Shown here in pieces: positions 9,912 through 17,804 of a DNA stretch of 64,000 nt. This DNA is from an uncultured Eubacteriales bacterium (lineage in GTDB: Bacteria; Bacillota; Clostridia; Peptostreptococcales; Anaerovoracaceae). The number at the start of each line of letters is the position of its first letter. Positions within the stretch are counted from its first letter, which is position 1. The position numbers were made by a program, and so were the translations under genes. The notes beneath the pieces were generated by a model. That model was not told the origin of the DNA and ran no database searches. It saw only the letters and a program-made list of their open reading frames with translations. The stretch spans positions 37,459 to 101,458 of the forward strand of contig OMZI01000018.1 in NCBI GenBank assembly GCA_900315485.1, given 5' to 3'.

Positions 9912-11159
9912 TTAGTTGGTCTTGCGTGCCTGAGCCTCGAGAACTTCGTCTGCGGACATTCCTGCGTTTGCAGCGATGCCGAGCATCTTGTCCTTGAGCT
10001 CCTGCTCGATCTTGGCAAGTTCCTTCTCAGCGTTAGCTCTTGCAACCTTGCCGTCTGCCTGGATCTGGATGATCTCGTCGAGAGCTCCGATGAGCTGCTG
10101 GTTGGTGTGCTGGAGTGTCTCGATGTCTACGATACCTCTCTCGCTTGCCTTTGCTGTCTCAACTGTGCTCTGGTGGAGTGCCTCTGCATTCTTTCTGAGC
10201 ATCTCGTTGGTAGCCTCTGTTACAGCATTCTGAGCCTCGATAGCCTTCTGTGTATGATAGTTGTTCAGAGCCAGTACCATCTGTGTCTTCCACATAGGAA
10301 TTACATTGATGATGGTCGAGTGGATCTTCTCGGACATGATAGTGTCTGAGTTCTGTACCATTCTGATCTCAGGTGCGGACTGCAGGCATACAGTTCTTGA
10401 GAGCTCAAGGTCATAGAGCTTCTTCTCGAATCTTGTGATCATGTCTGCATAATCCTGAGCTGCCTGTGCGTCTTCAGGTGAGTTGCTCTCCTTAGCCTTG
10501 GCCTGGAGTTCAGGCAGAGTCACCTCTCTTGCCTTCTCAAGAGCAAGCTTTCCTGCTTCGATGTACATCGATACTTCCTTGAAGTACAGCTTGTTCTTGT
10601 CATAGAGCTTGTCAAGCTGAACGATGTCCTTAAGGAGCTGCTCTTCATGTCCCTCAAGAAGCTTGACGAGTCTGTCGATATTAGCCTCAGTTGTGCTGTA
10701 CTGGGCTTTCATCTTCTCAAAGTTCTTCTCAGCGCTTCCGAAGATCTTCGAAAGGAATCCCTTCTTCTCTTCCTCAGTGCTGCTCTTGAGCTCAACGATG
10801 AGGGATGTGAGCACCTGGCCGGTCTCTCCCATGTCCTTGCCTCTTACGCTTGCGAGAGCTCCGTCAGCAAAATCTGAAACCTTGCGCTGTGCACTTGCTC
10901 CGTAGCTGAGAACAGCGTTGCTGTCTGTGATGTCGATCTTCTCAGCGACTGACTTGATCTGTCTCTGCTCATCAGGAGTGAACTTTGCAAGAGAGTTCTC
11001 CTCTGCAGCAGGCTTTGCCTCAGCTTCAAGATCGATGATAGGCATCTCAGCGATAGCTGCAGCTGCTTCCTGTACTTCAGTAATCTGATCTGCAACCTCT
11101 TCTGTTAACGAAGTTGTCTCTTCCTTGACCATTTCAGGTGTCATTTCGAAATCTGCCAT
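9912..11159 (-). CDS. telA: Toxic anion resistance protein TelA family
   Basis: 415-aa, highly helical, coiled-coil protein of the TelA/YaaN family (PF05816), linked to tellurite and envelope stress resistance; its biochemical role is unsettled. The family core runs from about residue 65 (DEQRQIKSVAEKIDITD) to the C-terminal coiled coil. No signal peptide. RBS AGGAGG precedes the ATG. xpaC lies directly upstream, the same pair as xpaC-yaaN of Bacillus subtilis. Confidence 0.9.
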   Translation of the reverse strand: MADFEMTPEMVKEETTSLTEEVADQITEVQEAAAAIAEMPIIDLEAEAKPAAEENSLAKFTPDEQRQIKSVAEKIDITDSNAVLSYGASAQRKVSDFADGALASVRGKDMGETGQVLTSLIVELKSSTEEEKKGFLSKIFGSAEKNFEKMKAQYSTTEANIDRLVKLLEGHEEQLLKDIVQLDKLYDKNKLYFKEVSMYIEAGKLALEKAREVTLPELQAKAKESNSPEDAQAAQDYADMITRFEKKLYDLELSRTVCLQSAPEIRMVQNSDTIMSEKIHSTIINVIPMWKTQMVLALNNYHTQKAIEAQNAVTEATNEMLRKNAEALHQSTVETAKASERGIVDIETLQHTNQQLIGALDEIIQIQADGKVARANAEKELAKIEQELKDKMLGIAANAGMSADEVLEAQARKTN

Positions 11160-11173
11160 CTTTTGTCCTCCCT

Positions 11174-11216
11174 GCCCGGGCCCCCCGAGCCTTTTGATGC
11201 ACCCGTTTCCCCGGGC
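11174..11216. other. Intercistronic hairpin between xpaC and telA
   Basis: GCCCGGG (11174-11180) pairs with CCCGGGC (11210-11216) across a 29-base loop. No T run follows on the minus strand, so it is more likely a processing or stabilising hairpin than a terminator. Confidence 0.5.
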
Positions 11217-11262
11217 TGTATGTTATTAGATATGTGCAAGGCTCTCCGCCTTAATTAATTGT

Positions 11263-12876
11263 TTAGAGATCGAAATCCGAGTCAAGCAGACCCTTGTTTG
11301 CCAGTGTTGTCTGCAGCATCTTGATATCTGTGGAAATATCCATGATATCATCCTCATGCAGTCTCCCCAGCAGGTTCTCGGAAGCTTCAGCTACAGAATC
11401 GATGAGACTGATAAGCTGCTTCTTGATATCTGCTGCCTGCTCCTCGAGATAGTTCGGATTGGCGTTCATCTCGAGCGGACTCTCGTTGATATTCTCCTCT
11501 TTGCTCTCTCTGCCGAGATTAGCAATCTTCTCGTTGTACTCATCAGTCAGGCGTACGACTTCAGGATAGTACTTCTCTCTGAACTCCTTGACCTGGTCTG
11601 TGAGATCCGGCCTCTCTTCGATACGCTTGTCGATCTTCCCGGTGATCGTCCTCAGAGTTCTCAGCTTGGCCTTGATCTCGGAATCATCCGTCATCGTGAT
11701 CAGATCGTCGATGGACTCAGGAACGACGCCCTTATCTCTTGCAGCTTTGCGCTTTGCTGTCCTGTTGGCAGCTGCCGTCTTCTCTACAGACTCAAGAGGC
11801 ACACCGTTCTTGGTCATGACGAGAAGCCTGTTGTTGAAGTCGATGTATGCGTTCGGGAAGAAGCCTGCTACGATCATCTGCTGCAGATCATCTGCTACCT
11901 TCTCCACCGGCCTTCCGACGTATGCAGCAAGATCGTCAAGGGAAGTGTTGCCCTTGTAGTTGATCCTTGCTTCATAAGCGCGTATGCGTTTTGCCCTTAT
12001 ATTGCTGAAAATCTTGAGCCCTGCTCCAAGCAAGCCCAGCGCACCCGCTATTATGGTGTACTGCGCGATCGAAGCCGGATCGCCGGACGAACCGAGAGCT
12101 GCCATTGCGAACAAAGCTGCACCGACTACAGACCATACCGCACCTGTGGACTTTCCGAGTCTCATCTTGTTGAGCTTCTTGTCTGTTCTGCGCTTAGTGT
12201 ATGTCTTGCCGACGCTTCCCTGGCCCTGAGATCTCTGAGCCTGTCTCTGCATCTGCGAATTGGTCTGTCTAGTTGTGGTTGTTCTTGTGTTGACCTGACC
12301 GTTGCGCTTGGTGGTAGTGGTAGTCGTGGTTGTCTTGGTCCCGCTAGGAGTCCTTGTTGTTGTCGTCTTGGTTACCGTGGTCTCAGGCATTCCGCCTGTA
12401 CCGAAGAGCTCTCCGAGTACGCCGCCGCTTCCGTCAGCACCTGTTACCATCTCGCCGAGTTCTCTGAGATCCTGCATTGCAGATCCCACAGAATCATCGC
12501 TTACAGGCCCCTCATAAGACACATCGGATATTTCATAATCTACCGACTCAGAGAACATCACAAAAGAGATGCTCCTGACATCAGCAGGGATCGCTATCTT
12601 CGACCTGAAGTTCTTGGTCTCTCCGGCTGCCCATGAACCGGCTCTTATGGTCGCTGTCCCGATCTCCTGTCCCGTTGCCTTGTTCAGGATCTTGACCTTG
12701 AATGAAAAGTCATTAAAACTGAGGCCTGTTGTGTTTGTTACAGAGAATTTGTAACTGACCTTGCCATCCTCAAGCCTCTGAGTCTTCGTTGTGCTCTTGG
12801 CTGAATCCTTGAAATCCGTTTCGAACCAGTCCAGTACCTGAGCACGTTCTGTATCGTACATTGCTGCATTTGCCAT
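11263..12876 (-). CDS. xpaC: XpaC-like protein with Thr-rich linker
   Basis: Membrane protein whose C-terminal half matches the XpaC family (PF10112, named for 5-bromo-4-chloroindolyl phosphate hydrolysis). With the start at 12876 it is 537 aa: an N-terminal beta-rich domain (VLDWFETDFKDSAK, with paired strands), a Thr-rich low-complexity linker near residues 165-220, two hydrophobic segments near 250-300, a winged-helix-like segment (SLDDLAAYVGRPVEKV), and a helical C-terminus. The start at 12876 has AGGGG upstream; an ATG at 12912 lies in a palindrome and has none. The extra N-terminal domain makes it longer than B. subtilis XpaC. Confidence 0.75.
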   Translation of the reverse strand: MANAAMYDTERAQVLDWFETDFKDSAKSTTKTQRLEDGKVSYKFSVTNTTGLSFNDFSFKVKILNKATGQEIGTATIRAGSWAAGETKNFRSKIAIPADVRSISFVMFSESVDYEISDVSYEGPVSDDSVGSAMQDLRELGEMVTGADGSGGVLGELFGTGGMPETTVTKTTTTRTPSGTKTTTTTTTTKRNGQVNTRTTTTRQTNSQMQRQAQRSQGQGSVGKTYTKRRTDKKLNKMRLGKSTGAVWSVVGAALFAMAALGSSGDPASIAQYTIIAGALGLLGAGLKIFSNIRAKRIRAYEARINYKGNTSLDDLAAYVGRPVEKVADDLQQMIVAGFFPNAYIDFNNRLLVMTKNGVPLESVEKTAAANRTAKRKAARDKGVVPESIDDLITMTDDSEIKAKLRTLRTITGKIDKRIEERPDLTDQVKEFREKYYPEVVRLTDEYNEKIANLGRESKEENINESPLEMNANPNYLEEQAADIKKQLISLIDSVAEASENLLGRLHEDDIMDISTDIKMLQTTLANKGLLDSDFDL

Positions 12877-12914
12877 AGTGTCTATGCCCCTTTCCATAGA
12901 AGCTTTCAGCATGT

Positions 12915-12952
12915 GCGTCCGTGCGGACGCTATACCAAATCCATTATACCAT
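12915..12952 (-). promoter_or_regulatory. xpaC-telA promoter with palindrome in the leader
   Basis: Extended -10 box TGGTATAAT (complement of 12944-12952) without a clear -35. It is followed within 15 bases by GCGTCCG-TG-CGGACGC (12915-12930), a perfect 7-bp palindrome at the start of the leader that could be an operator or an mRNA 5' hairpin. Confidence 0.55.
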
Positions 12953-13005
12953 AACTCATATATCCACTAGATAATTAGTTTTCCATTAGTAAACAGACAT
13001 AATTG

Positions 13006-13032
13006 AAAAAGAGGCGCTCCCCGGGCGCCTCT
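13006..13032 (-). terminator. Intrinsic terminator of the lipoprotein gene
   Basis: GAGGCGC / GCGCCTC stem read on the minus strand and followed by TTTTTC. Confidence 0.88.
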
Positions 13033-13062
13033 CAGTATCATATCATTCATGATCCGTTGTCA

Positions 13063-13677
13063 CTATTCTTCTTCCGGCTCGTCAAAACTCATCGCATAGT
13101 CGAGTATGACCTCACTGCCGTCTTCCGTAATGCCTACGATGTAGTATCCGTCTTCCTCCTCTATATTCTGGATCTCGACGAATGTATCCCTGTTGGCTAC
13201 GTTATCGATAACAGCAAAAATATGATCTTCGACAAGCGCTCTTCCGTTCACAACTGAAATTGTGCCGTCCTTCATGAGCGCAACGATGGTCCTGTATCCG
13301 CCATTTCCGTAATCAGCTACGGCTACGTCCTCGACCTTGCCGCTCTCCTCGAAAGGATATACAGCCTGCGCATCATCCTTGATCTCGTTCTTCTTAAGGT
13401 CGTCAACAGGTACTATCGCAACAGAACCGTCATCATACAGAGTGATCGAATCGATCTGAAGTGGTTCCCTCGGTCCGAGGTCCTCGTCAACACCTTCAAT
13501 GGTCTTGACTACCTCAGGAAGCTCCTCTGCAGGTTCTTCTTCAGCTGCCTCTTCAGTCTGAGTATCCGCTGAGGTATCTGCTGCTTCTTCCGCATCCTTC
13601 TTGCCGCATGAGCCCATGCACACCATAAGAACCAGCGCCAGCATCAGTGCCAGTATCATCTTGATATTAGTCTTCAT
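13063..13677 (-). CDS. Putative lipoprotein of unknown function
   Basis: 204-aa protein with a lipoprotein signal peptide: MKTNIKMILALMLALVLM, then CMGSC, where the second Cys is probably lipidated. An Asp/Glu/Ala-rich linker follows, then a beta-rich domain that begins near residue 50. The domain has repeated segments such as DSITLYDDGSVAIVPVDDL and GYRTIVALMKDGTISVV. I do not recognise the domain. The start at 13677 is chosen because GGAGGG lies 6 bases upstream; an upstream ATG directly abuts that site. It appears monocistronic, with its own terminator. Confidence 0.75.
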   Translation of the reverse strand: MKTNIKMILALMLALVLMVCMGSCGKKDAEEAADTSADTQTEEAAEEEPAEELPEVVKTIEGVDEDLGPREPLQIDSITLYDDGSVAIVPVDDLKKNEIKDDAQAVYPFEESGKVEDVAVADYGNGGYRTIVALMKDGTISVVNGRALVEDHIFAVIDNVANRDTFVEIQNIEEEDGYYIVGITEDGSEVILDYAMSFDEPEEE

Positions 13678-13760
13678 TCTCATCCCTCCGGAATATATAG
13701 ATATCAGCATATGCCTGCAGCCCCCTCGGCACATACCGCTTAATTCATTTCACTTGTCGA

Positions 13761-13830
13761 ATTGTAACACAAGCTTGCCCCCATTGATATGGTCAAAGTT
13801 CAATAATATTGTGAATATTTTTTCACAATA
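13761..13830 (-). promoter_or_regulatory. Lipoprotein promoter region with a TTGTGAA inverted repeat
   Basis: Extended -10 TGTTACAAT (complement of 13761-13769) faces the lipoprotein gene. About 40 bases upstream, TTGTGAA and TTCACAA form an inverted repeat with a 6-base spacer (arms within 13807-13830). The half-sites resemble Rex or Crp/Fnr half-sites, but the spacing fits neither family exactly. Confidence 0.45.
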
Positions 13831-13848
13831 AATATCTGCGTTAACAAA

Positions 13849-13885
13849 AAAGATGACAATGAGAACCGTCCCCATTGTCATCTTT
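13849..13885 (-). terminator. Terminator of the liv operon built from a palindromic repeat (copy 2)
   Basis: Perfect 13-bp arms (AAAGATGACAATG and its complement) enclose GAGAACCGTCC, which matches the core of the repeats at 6017, 45099 and 62435. Read on the minus strand, 25 bases after the livF stop, it ends in CATCTTTTTTG and is an intrinsic terminator. Confidence 0.8.
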
Positions 13886-13909
13886 AAATTCATTTCAGTG
13901 CGTAAGCCG

Positions 13910-14620
13910 CTAGCCTCCGAGGTATGCTTTCTTGACCTCTTCGGACTGTGCGAGTTCTGCTCCTGTTCCGGAGAGTGTGATCCTTCCGGTCTCGATTACG
14001 TATGCTCTGTGAGCTACGGAAAGTGCCATCTGAGCGTTCTGCTCTACAAGGAGGATCGTGGTTCCTGCCTTGTTGAGGTTCTGGATGATCTCGAAGATCT
14101 GGTCTACGAGGATCGGGGCCAGTCCCATTGACGGCTCGTCGAGCATCAGCAGTCTCGGATCGGACATCAGAGCTCTTCCCATGGCCAGCATCTGCTGCTC
14201 GCCGCCGGAGAGGGTTCCTGCGATCTGCTTTGTTCTCTCCTTGAGCCTCGGGAACTGCTCATATACATACTCGAGGTTATGAGCTATCCTGTCAGGCTTT
14301 GATACGAATGCTCCCATCTGAAGATTCTCTTCTACTGTCATGCCCTGGAAGATACGTCTTCCTTCAGGTACATGGGATATTCCCTTCTCAACGATCTTGT
14401 GAGCAGGCGTTCTTGCAATGGAGCTGCCGAGGAATTCAATGTCTCCCGTCTTGCTTCTCATAAGTCCGGAAACAGTGTGAAGGGTGGTCGACTTACCTGC
14501 GCCGTTGGCACCGATAAGAGTTACGATCTCGCCCTTGTTGACGTCGAAGGAGATGCCCTTGATGGCATGGATCGCGCCATAGTATACGTTAATGTTCTTA
14601 ATGGTCAGTACAGATCCCAT
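13910..14620 (-). CDS. livF: Branched-chain amino acid ABC transporter ATP-binding protein LivF
   Basis: One of two ATPases of the high-affinity Leu/Ile/Val importer. 236 aa, the normal length. Walker A GANGAGKSTT, Q-loop region, signature LSGGEQQ, Walker B LLMLDEPS and His switch region are present. Its ATG overlaps the livG stop codon (TAATG), which points to translational coupling. Last gene of the operon. Confidence 0.95.
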   Translation of the reverse strand: MGSVLTIKNINVYYGAIHAIKGISFDVNKGEIVTLIGANGAGKSTTLHTVSGLMRSKTGDIEFLGSSIARTPAHKIVEKGISHVPEGRRIFQGMTVEENLQMGAFVSKPDRIAHNLEYVYEQFPRLKERTKQIAGTLSGGEQQMLAMGRALMSDPRLLMLDEPSMGLAPILVDQIFEIIQNLNKAGTTILLVEQNAQMALSVAHRAYVIETGRITLSGTGAELAQSEEVKKAYLGG

Positions 14621-15681
14621 TATTTCTCCTCCTTTCTGTCGTGTCCCTCATCAGGCTTAGGAGCGACCTTGGAAGCAACAGTACCGATCTTGTATGCTGC
14701 CTCGATGTCCTTCTCCTCCTCTTCCTCTTCTTCGTTCATCTTGCCCCTGCTCTTGCCGAGGTAAGCTTCGATTACCTTAGGGTTGCTCTGGATCTCTGCA
14801 GGTCCGCCCTTGGCTATAGTTCTGCCGTAGTTAAGAACGGCAATGCCCTCGCAGATATTCATTACAAGGCTCATGTCGTGCTCGATCAGAAGGATGGCGA
14901 TCTCAAATCTGTCCCTGATCTCCCTGATGGTATCCATCAGTTCAGCTGTCTCCGAAGGATTCATGCCGGCAGCCGGCTCGTCAAGAAGAAGCAGTCTCGG
15001 CTTGGTAGCCAGAGCTCTCATGATCTCGAGTCTTCTCTGAGCACCGTACGGAAGCGATCCCGCCCTGTAGTCTGCAGTCTTGGTCATGCCGAAGATCTTG
15101 AGGTACTTCATCGCCTCCTTATGGATGCGCTCTTCCTCTCTGCGGTACTTAGGTGTATGCAGCATTCCGTCGATCAGACCGTAGTCTGTCGTGTGGTGCA
15201 AAGCGGTTTTGATATTCTCTTCTACAGTCAGTTTGTCGAAGAGACGGATGTTCTGGAAAGTACGCGCCATTCCTGCCCTGTTGATGTCAACAGTGCTCAT
15301 TCCCTTGGTGCTCTTGCCGTTGAAGATGATATCTCCTCTGGTAGGTTCATATACCTTGGTCAGCATGTTGAAAATAGTGGTCTTGCCGGCACCGTTAGGT
15401 CCGATAAGTCCTGCGATCTCTCTGCGGCCGATGGCGATACTGAAATCGTCTACAGCAGTAAGTCCGCCGAAATCGATTCCAAGGCCCTTTACCTCAAGGA
15501 TCGGTGATCTGTCCTTGTCTCTTTCCTGCAGGATAGTCTCAGTGACAGATTCCTGGTCATGCTCCTTGGCATCTACGAATACGGCACGTCCGCCGACGTT
15601 GTCGTTGTAGTAGATGTCCTGTCTGTTTTCATAACCGTGACCGGTATCGGTGGTCTCAACGTATTTCTTATCGTCTGCCAT
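14620..15681 (-). CDS. livG: Branched-chain amino acid ABC transporter ATP-binding protein LivG, with extra tails
   Basis: Second ATPase of the LIV importer. The core (residues about 60-310) carries Walker A GPNGAGKTTIFN, signature LPYGAQRR and Walker B LLLLDEPAAGMNP. At 353 aa it is about 100 aa longer than usual. It has an acidic N-terminal tail of about 58 residues that is rich in Asp and Tyr, and a C-terminal tail with a run of Glu followed by a Lys-rich end. Both tails look unstructured. The reading frame is continuous and the RBS is good, so the tails are real coding sequence. livM ends one base before it starts. Confidence 0.93.
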   Translation of the reverse strand: MADDKKYVETTDTGHGYENRQDIYYNDNVGGRAVFVDAKEHDQESVTETILQERDKDRSPILEVKGLGIDFGGLTAVDDFSIAIGRREIAGLIGPNGAGKTTIFNMLTKVYEPTRGDIIFNGKSTKGMSTVDINRAGMARTFQNIRLFDKLTVEENIKTALHHTTDYGLIDGMLHTPKYRREEERIHKEAMKYLKIFGMTKTADYRAGSLPYGAQRRLEIMRALATKPRLLLLDEPAAGMNPSETAELMDTIREIRDRFEIAILLIEHDMSLVMNICEGIAVLNYGRTIAKGGPAEIQSNPKVIEAYLGKSRGKMNEEEEEEEKDIEAAYKIGTVASKVAPKPDEGHDRKEEK

Positions 15682-16806
15682 TTACGCTGCCTCCTTTCCG
15701 GTCTTTTCCTTGCCTTTGTCTTTCTTCTTAGGTTTGATTTTCTCAACAAAAGCAGTGATTCTTGCTCTGAAAGCCGGATTGTATGTTCCGATCATTACCA
15801 GAATCAGCACGATAGCGTAAGTCAGCATTCTGTAATCAGCGAACTGTCTGAGTGCTTCAGGCAGTACTGTCAGAAGTGCGGCCGCGATCATTCCGCCCCA
15901 GATATTACCGATACCTCCGAGTACTACGAATACCAGAATAAGTACCGATGTGTTGAAGTTGAACTTGACCGGTGCCAGCGTGCTGTAGTTCTGTCCGAAC
16001 ATGCAGCCTGCCATTCCTGCGAGAGATGCACTTACAACGAACGCCATGAGTTTGTACTTCTTGACATCGAGCCCTATGGACTCGCCTGCGATACGGTTGT
16101 CCCTGATAGCCATAATGGCACGGCCCTGCTTGGAGTTCTTGAGATTCAGAACAACAAACAGAGTGAAAGCCGTGAGGATGGCTGCTCCGGTAAATGTCGC
16201 CAGCTTGGTTACACCGGTAGCTCCGATAGCACCTGTTATGATTCTCTGATTGTTTTCAATGCCGTCGATAGTGTGATTGAACGCAAAGAGCAGATGCCCC
16301 TTTTCATCCAGTCCGAAAAAGAGAACGTTCATGAAATTCCTTACTATCTCGCCGAATGCAAGAGTAACGATTGCAAGATAGTCGCCTCTGAGTCCGAGAA
16401 TAGGAATTCCGATTATAAATCCGGCTATCGCTGCAGCAAATGCAGCTACCAGAAGAGCTATCATCAGTCTCGCAGGACCAAACTCTATGCTCTGTTCCAG
16501 CACTCTTGTCACTACAACACCGGTAAATGCACCTACAGCCATGAAGCCTGCATGTCCCAGAGAAAGCTCACCCGATATACCTACTACGAGATTGAGGGAT
16601 ATAGCCAGTGAAACGTACACACAGATCGGAACAAACTGTCCCTGCAGATTGTGACCGATAAAGCCTACAGCTGCACCCAGCTGCAGCAGGATATATCCGA
16701 CCACAAGGACTCCGTATGAGATCAGTGCCTCTTTTCTGTATTCACTTCCCTTAACAGCGTTTTTAAGTCCTCTGCTGCTGATCGACTTTAATAATCTGTC
16801 TGCCAT
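15682..16806 (-). CDS. livM: Branched-chain amino acid ABC transporter permease LivM
   Basis: Inner-membrane permease of the LIV importer. 374 aa with about nine hydrophobic segments, the motif GISGELSLGHAGFMAVGA typical of LivM, and the coupling-helix region IAGESIGLDVKKYK. The C-terminus ends in a Lys-rich tail of about 25 residues. It lies 8 bases after livH. Confidence 0.94.
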   Translation of the reverse strand: MADRLLKSISSRGLKNAVKGSEYRKEALISYGVLVVGYILLQLGAAVGFIGHNLQGQFVPICVYVSLAISLNLVVGISGELSLGHAGFMAVGAFTGVVVTRVLEQSIEFGPARLMIALLVAAFAAAIAGFIIGIPILGLRGDYLAIVTLAFGEIVRNFMNVLFFGLDEKGHLLFAFNHTIDGIENNQRIITGAIGATGVTKLATFTGAAILTAFTLFVVLNLKNSKQGRAIMAIRDNRIAGESIGLDVKKYKLMAFVVSASLAGMAGCMFGQNYSTLAPVKFNFNTSVLILVFVVLGGIGNIWGGMIAAALLTVLPEALRQFADYRMLTYAIVLILVMIGTYNPAFRARITAFVEKIKPKKKDKGKEKTGKEAA

Positions 16807-16814
16807 GGCTTCAC

Positions 16815-17699
16815 CTACACTTTCTCACTGACCTTCTTCCCAAGAAGTCCTGTAGGCTTGACGAGAAGAACAATGATAAGACAGGCAAAAACGATGGCAT
16901 CTGAGAGCTCAGTTGAAATATATGCTCTTGAGAATATTTCGATAATCCCGAGAATCAGTCCACCGATCATTGCGCCAGGAATCGAGCCGATACCGCCGAA
17001 TACCGCAGCTGTGAATGCCTTGATACCAGGCATCGCGCCTGTTGTAGGCATCAGCACCGGATAAGCAGAACACATGAGTACACCCGCAACTGCAGCAAGA
17101 CCTGATCCTATTGCAAATGTGAGTGATATGGACTGATTGACATTTATGCCCATCAGCTGAGCCGCACCGTTATCTTCGGATACAGCCCTCATGGCTTTGC
17201 CTGCTTTTGTTCTGTTAACAAACAGTGTCAGAACTATCATGATTAAGATATTGGCCAGAATCGTAAAGAGAGATACAGGTGCGATAGTCAGCTTGCCCCC
17301 TGCTGCGTGAATCGTATTGATGCCCTCAAACAGACTAGGGAAAACTCTCGGATTGGCTCCCCATATAAGGAGTGCTGAATTCTGAAGGAAATATGACACC
17401 CCTATAGCCGTAATAAGAACAGCAAGAGATCCTGTGCCACGTAGTGGTCTGTATGCCAGTCTTTCGATAAGTATACCAAGCAGTGTGCAGACGACCATTG
17501 CAACGAGAAGTGCTACCCATCCGTTCATCCCTACATACATAGTCAGAACAAACGATACATAGCCGCCTATCATTATGATATCTCCATGAGCAAAATTAAG
17601 CATTTTGGAGATTCCGTATACCATCGTATAGCCGAGTGCGATTATCGCATACACGCTTCCAAGACTCAGACCCGAAATCAAATTTGTCAAGAAATTCAT
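16815..17699 (-). CDS. livH: Branched-chain amino acid ABC transporter permease LivH
   Basis: Second permease of the LIV importer. 294 aa, normal length, with about eight hydrophobic segments, the N-terminal motif SLGSVYAIIALGYTMVYGI and FAHGDIIMIGGY, and the coupling motif AAQLMGINVNQ. It follows the binding-protein gene after 105 bases that hold a strong hairpin. Confidence 0.95.
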   Translation of the reverse strand: MNFLTNLISGLSLGSVYAIIALGYTMVYGISKMLNFAHGDIIMIGGYVSFVLTMYVGMNGWVALLVAMVVCTLLGILIERLAYRPLRGTGSLAVLITAIGVSYFLQNSALLIWGANPRVFPSLFEGINTIHAAGGKLTIAPVSLFTILANILIMIVLTLFVNRTKAGKAMRAVSEDNGAAQLMGINVNQSISLTFAIGSGLAAVAGVLMCSAYPVLMPTTGAMPGIKAFTAAVFGGIGSIPGAMIGGLILGIIEIFSRAYISTELSDAIVFACLIIVLLVKPTGLLGKKVSEKV

Positions 17700-17739
17700 T
17701 TTATTGTCCTTTATTAGTATTCGGTCTATAAGCTATTTT

Positions 17740-17769
17740 GGGGTGCCGCATATGAAAATGCAGCACCCC
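17740..17769 (-). other. Intercistronic hairpin between livJ and livH
   Basis: GGGGTGC / GCACCCC stem with an inner TGC/GCA extension. No T run follows on the minus strand. Such hairpins often protect the mRNA of a binding protein so that it is made in excess over the membrane subunits. Confidence 0.65.
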
Positions 17770-17804
17770 CTGTAAACAACTATCTACTTAAGTCAGCAAG
17801 AGCT

